From the NCBI GenBank assembly GCA_964428835.1, contig CAYRZQ010000006.1:1-64000 (forward strand): 64,000 nucleotides of DNA, written 5' to 3'. The notes below the pieces were generated by a model. The model did not search any database, was not told where the DNA came from, and was given only the letters and a program-made list of their open reading frames with translations. This document shows positions 62,045 to 64,000 of this stretch, piece after piece; the first letter of the stretch is position 1; every line of letters starts with the position of its first letter. This stretch comes from JAIXWP01 sp964428835 (lineage in GTDB: Bacteria; Bacteroidota; Bacteroidia; Flavobacteriales_D; Sanyastnellaceae). The position numbers were made by a program, and so were the translations under genes.

Positions 62045-63031
62045 ATGAAAGCATTAGTAGAAGCTTTTCCACAACATTTAAGAGAAGCATTGGCAATAGG
62101 ACGTGCCGCTTCTTTCAACATTCCTAACAAGAAATTTGACAACGTCGTTATCTCAGGTCTCGGTGGATCTGGAATCGGAGGTAAGATCGTATCACAAATA
62201 GTTGCAGAGACGTGTTCTTTGCCCATCACTTGCACCAGCGACTATGTGTTGCCCGCTTTCGTGAGCGAGCGTACATTGGTTATCATTAGCAGTTACAGTG
62301 GTGACACTGAAGAGACAGTCGCTGCTTTTCATGAGGCTCGTGAAAAAGGTGCTGAAATCGCTTGTATCACCAGCGGTGGTAAGATTGCAGGTTTTGCAAA
62401 AGAGATGAATCTCAACTGCATTATCATTCCTGGTGGAAACCCTCCTCGCTCAATGTTCGGCTACAGCGCTATCCAACAGTTTTTTGTGTTAGCAGCTTAC
62501 GGTATCATCGATCGCTCTTTCGAGAAGTCTGTGGAAAACAGCATCGAGTTGATTGAAAAAAACATCGCAGAGATTCGCAGCACATCTAAGGCTGTGGCAG
62601 AGAAAATTGTAAATCGTATTCCAATTCTATATTCAGAAGCTCAATACGAAGGCCTCGCTATTCGCTGGAGACAGCAAATCAATGAGAATAGCAAAATGCT
62701 TTGTTGGCATCACGTGTTCCCTGAAATGAACCACAATGAATTGGTGGGCTGGACAGGTGGCGACAATCGCGTTGCAGTTCTTTTGATCCGCAATGAAGAC
62801 GATCACAAGCGTTCACAAATGAGAATGGAATTGTGTAAAAAACTCATGGGTGAGAAGTGTGATACCATCATCGAAATGTGGTCAAAAGGAAGCAACCGTA
62901 TCGAGCGCACGCTTTATTTAAACCACCTCGGCGACTGGCTCAGCATCGACCTTGCAGAACTCCGCAACGAAGATGCAGTAGCTATTCCAGCCATCATCTT
63001 CTTGAAGGGAGAGCTGGCGAAGGTACAGTGA
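62045..63031 (+). CDS. Bifunctional phosphoglucose/phosphomannose isomerase-like SIS protein
   Basis: 328 residues. SIS domain with VVISGLGGSGIGGKIVSQI (about 36-54), IISSYSGDTEETVAAF (about 80-95) and ITSGGKIAGFA, then the C-terminal Pgi/Pmi domain (EGLAIRWRQQINENSKMLCWHHVFPEMNHNE-like, with Glu and His candidates). Members convert glucose-6-P or mannose-6-P to fructose-6-P in central metabolism and sugar-nucleotide supply. Cytoplasmic. A -7 box lies upstream; an octamer tandem array follows the stop. Confidence 0.9.
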   Translation: MKALVEAFPQHLREALAIGRAASFNIPNKKFDNVVISGLGGSGIGGKIVSQIVAETCSLPITCTSDYVLPAFVSERTLVIISSYSGDTEETVAAFHEAREKGAEIACITSGGKIAGFAKEMNLNCIIIPGGNPPRSMFGYSAIQQFFVLAAYGIIDRSFEKSVENSIELIEKNIAEIRSTSKAVAEKIVNRIPILYSEAQYEGLAIRWRQQINENSKMLCWHHVFPEMNHNELVGWTGGDNRVAVLLIRNEDDHKRSQMRMELCKKLMGEKCDTIIEMWSKGSNRIERTLYLNHLGDWLSIDLAELRNEDAVAIPAIIFLKGELAKVQ

Positions 63032-63033
63032 GA

Positions 63034-63161
63034 TAGTATGCTAGTATGCTAGTATGATAGTATGCTAGTATGATAGTATGGTAGTATGATAGTATGCTAG
63101 TATGCTAGTATGATAATATGCTAGTATGATAATATGCTAGTATGATAGTGTGGTAGTGAAT
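63034..63161. repeat. 16-copy 8-bp tandem array (TAGTATGN)
   Basis: Fifteen clear 8-bp units TAGTATG plus C, A or G (two with TAATATG, one TAGTGTGG) and a degenerate sixteenth. Only the last base varies regularly. It lies between the sugar isomerase and lipB genes, 27 bp before the lipB start. Confidence 0.95.
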
Positions 63162-63187
63162 TGGGAATTTAGAATTTTTTTGGTGGT

Positions 63188-63892
63188 ATGATACAGTTTC
63201 GGGATTTGGGTTTGATGGATTATAAAGAGTGTTGGGACTTGCAGGAGACGCTGTTTCAACGCAATTGCGAAATCAAACTCAACAACCGAAAGCGTACCGA
63301 TGGCATTGAAGATCCAACTACCGATTATTTATTTTTTGTAGAACACCCACATGTTTATACCCTCGGAAAAAGTGGAGATATCAAAAATCTACTTTTGGAT
63401 GAAGAAGGGTTGAAGCATGTGGGTGCTTCGTTTTACCCTATTAATCGTGGGGGTGATATTACGTATCACGGGCCTGGACAAATCGTAGGCTATCCCATTT
63501 TTGATTTAGAACATTATTTCACCGACATCCATAAGTTTCTTCGTTTCTTGGAAGAGGCGATCATTCGCACATTAGCGCGCTATGGTATTCAAGCGGGACG
63601 TATTGATGGGCTTACTGGTGTATGGCTTGATGGTGATAATCCTGAGAAGGCACGCAAGATTGCAGCGCTTGGTGTGAAATGCAGTCGTTGGGTAACGATG
63701 CACGGTTTTGCTTTTAATGTCAACTCTGATCTTTCTTATTTTAAAAATATTATCCCTTGCGGCATAGACGATAAAGATGTGGCAAGTATGCACGTCGAAC
63801 TCGGCCGCCCCGTGGATATGCAAGAAGTCAAGGATATATTGCTCAAGGAGATCGTTTCGCTTTTTGAGGCGGATTATCAGAAGATGAGTTGA
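63188..63892 (+). CDS. lipB: Octanoyltransferase LipB
   Basis: 234 residues. Catalytic pattern: NRGGDITYHGPGQIVGYPIFDL (about 86-107), AALGVKCSRWVTMHGFAFNV (Lys, about 156-175) and NIIPCGIDD (Cys nucleophile, about 188-196). LipB moves octanoyl groups from acyl carrier protein to lipoyl domains, the first step of lipoate synthesis. The start at 63188 gives the usual MIQFRDLGLMDYKECWDLQ. An octamer tandem array lies just upstream and may affect its transcription start spacing. Confidence 0.96.
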   Translation: MIQFRDLGLMDYKECWDLQETLFQRNCEIKLNNRKRTDGIEDPTTDYLFFVEHPHVYTLGKSGDIKNLLLDEEGLKHVGASFYPINRGGDITYHGPGQIVGYPIFDLEHYFTDIHKFLRFLEEAIIRTLARYGIQAGRIDGLTGVWLDGDNPEKARKIAALGVKCSRWVTMHGFAFNVNSDLSYFKNIIPCGIDDKDVASMHVELGRPVDMQEVKDILLKEIVSLFEADYQKMS

Positions 63893-63919
63893 TAGTGAGG
63901 GTATTGTAAGACAATTTTG

Positions 63920-63927
63920 TATATTCG
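63920..63927 (+). promoter_or_regulatory. Near-consensus -7 box TATATTCG
   Basis: One mismatch to TAnnTTTG, 23 nt before the ATG at 63951. Confidence 0.35.
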
Positions 63928-63950
63928 TCCTACAAACCAAAACCGCTATC

Positions 63951-64000
63951 ATGAAAAGACTTTTTACTATTCTCTTTGCACTCTTTGTTTCTTTTTATTC
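63951..64000 (+). CDS. Start of an exported protein, cut by the window edge
   Basis: ATG followed by 16 open codons, MKRLFTILFALFVSFYS, a typical signal-peptide beginning of this genome. The rest lies outside the window, so nothing more can be said. Confidence 0.6.
   Translation, partial: MKRLFTILFALFVSFY

Noticed and set aside
63034..63161. CRISPR or regulatory-site array
   Set aside because: Pure 8-bp tandem units without spacers; a simple microsatellite.

Overview
This window comes from a Bacteroidota chromosome, most likely Flavobacteriales (Crocinitomicaceae/Cryomorphaceae-like; the family is inference). Evidence: many type IX secretion (T9SS) cargo proteins with type A or type B C-terminal sorting domains, a PorP/SprF-family protein, gliding lipoprotein GldH, RicT/PSP1 next to gldH and holB, moderate-to-low GC, and repeated TAnnTTTG promoter -7 boxes. 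No phage, integrase, transposase or CRISPR array was seen.

Layout. 1-9047: the 3' part of a giant surface protein with 34 in-register 156-bp (52-aa) repeats, a run of diverged relatives and a type B sorting domain, overlapping a PorP/SprF partner gene. 9044-12891: GAF-SpoIIE phosphatase, alpha/beta hydrolase, membrane histidine kinase. 12918-26907: an orphan T9SS sorting-domain ORF, then four large secreted proteins on the minus strand, two of which share a nearly identical 485-bp 3' end. 27027-30143: a short secreted-protein remnant, acyltransferase, small membrane protein, glutamate dehydrogenase. 30382-40141: secreted beta-propeller-like protein, universal stress protein, a coiled-coil/FIST/hybrid-kinase operon, tRNA(CAU), RNase R. 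40320-43159: small membrane protein behind a Crp-like box, MiaE, GNAT acetyltransferase, histidine kinase. 43160-44573: repeat-rich DNA around a strongly codon-biased DUF4402 secreted protein. 44574-54243: recO, OmpA-family lipoprotein, holB, tRNA(GAC), gldH, ricT, MORN-like repeat protein, membrane protein, lepA, Lrp/AsnC regulator. 54359-54612: an independently transcribed, tRNA-Leu-like RNA with an abnormal anticodon loop and a greatly expanded variable arm. 54611-61101: methyltransferase, then a compact operon of secreted esterase, secreted beta-propeller protein, second secreted esterase and RidA. 61178-64000: DUF3108 protein, SIS-family sugar-phosphate isomerase, 8-bp tandem array, lipB, and the start of another exported protein.

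How it works together: much of the window serves the cell surface. T9SS cargo proteins carry their own sorting domains, GldH belongs to the gliding/secretion apparatus, and the PorP/SprF protein probably serves the giant repeat protein encoded just before it. Core housekeeping genes (recO, holB, lepA, rnr, lipB, miaE, gdhA) are interleaved. The most unusual items are the tRNA-like RNA at 54376-54516, the mosaic repeat array, the orphan sorting domain, and the simple-sequence repeats that also encode the C-terminal tail of RicT.
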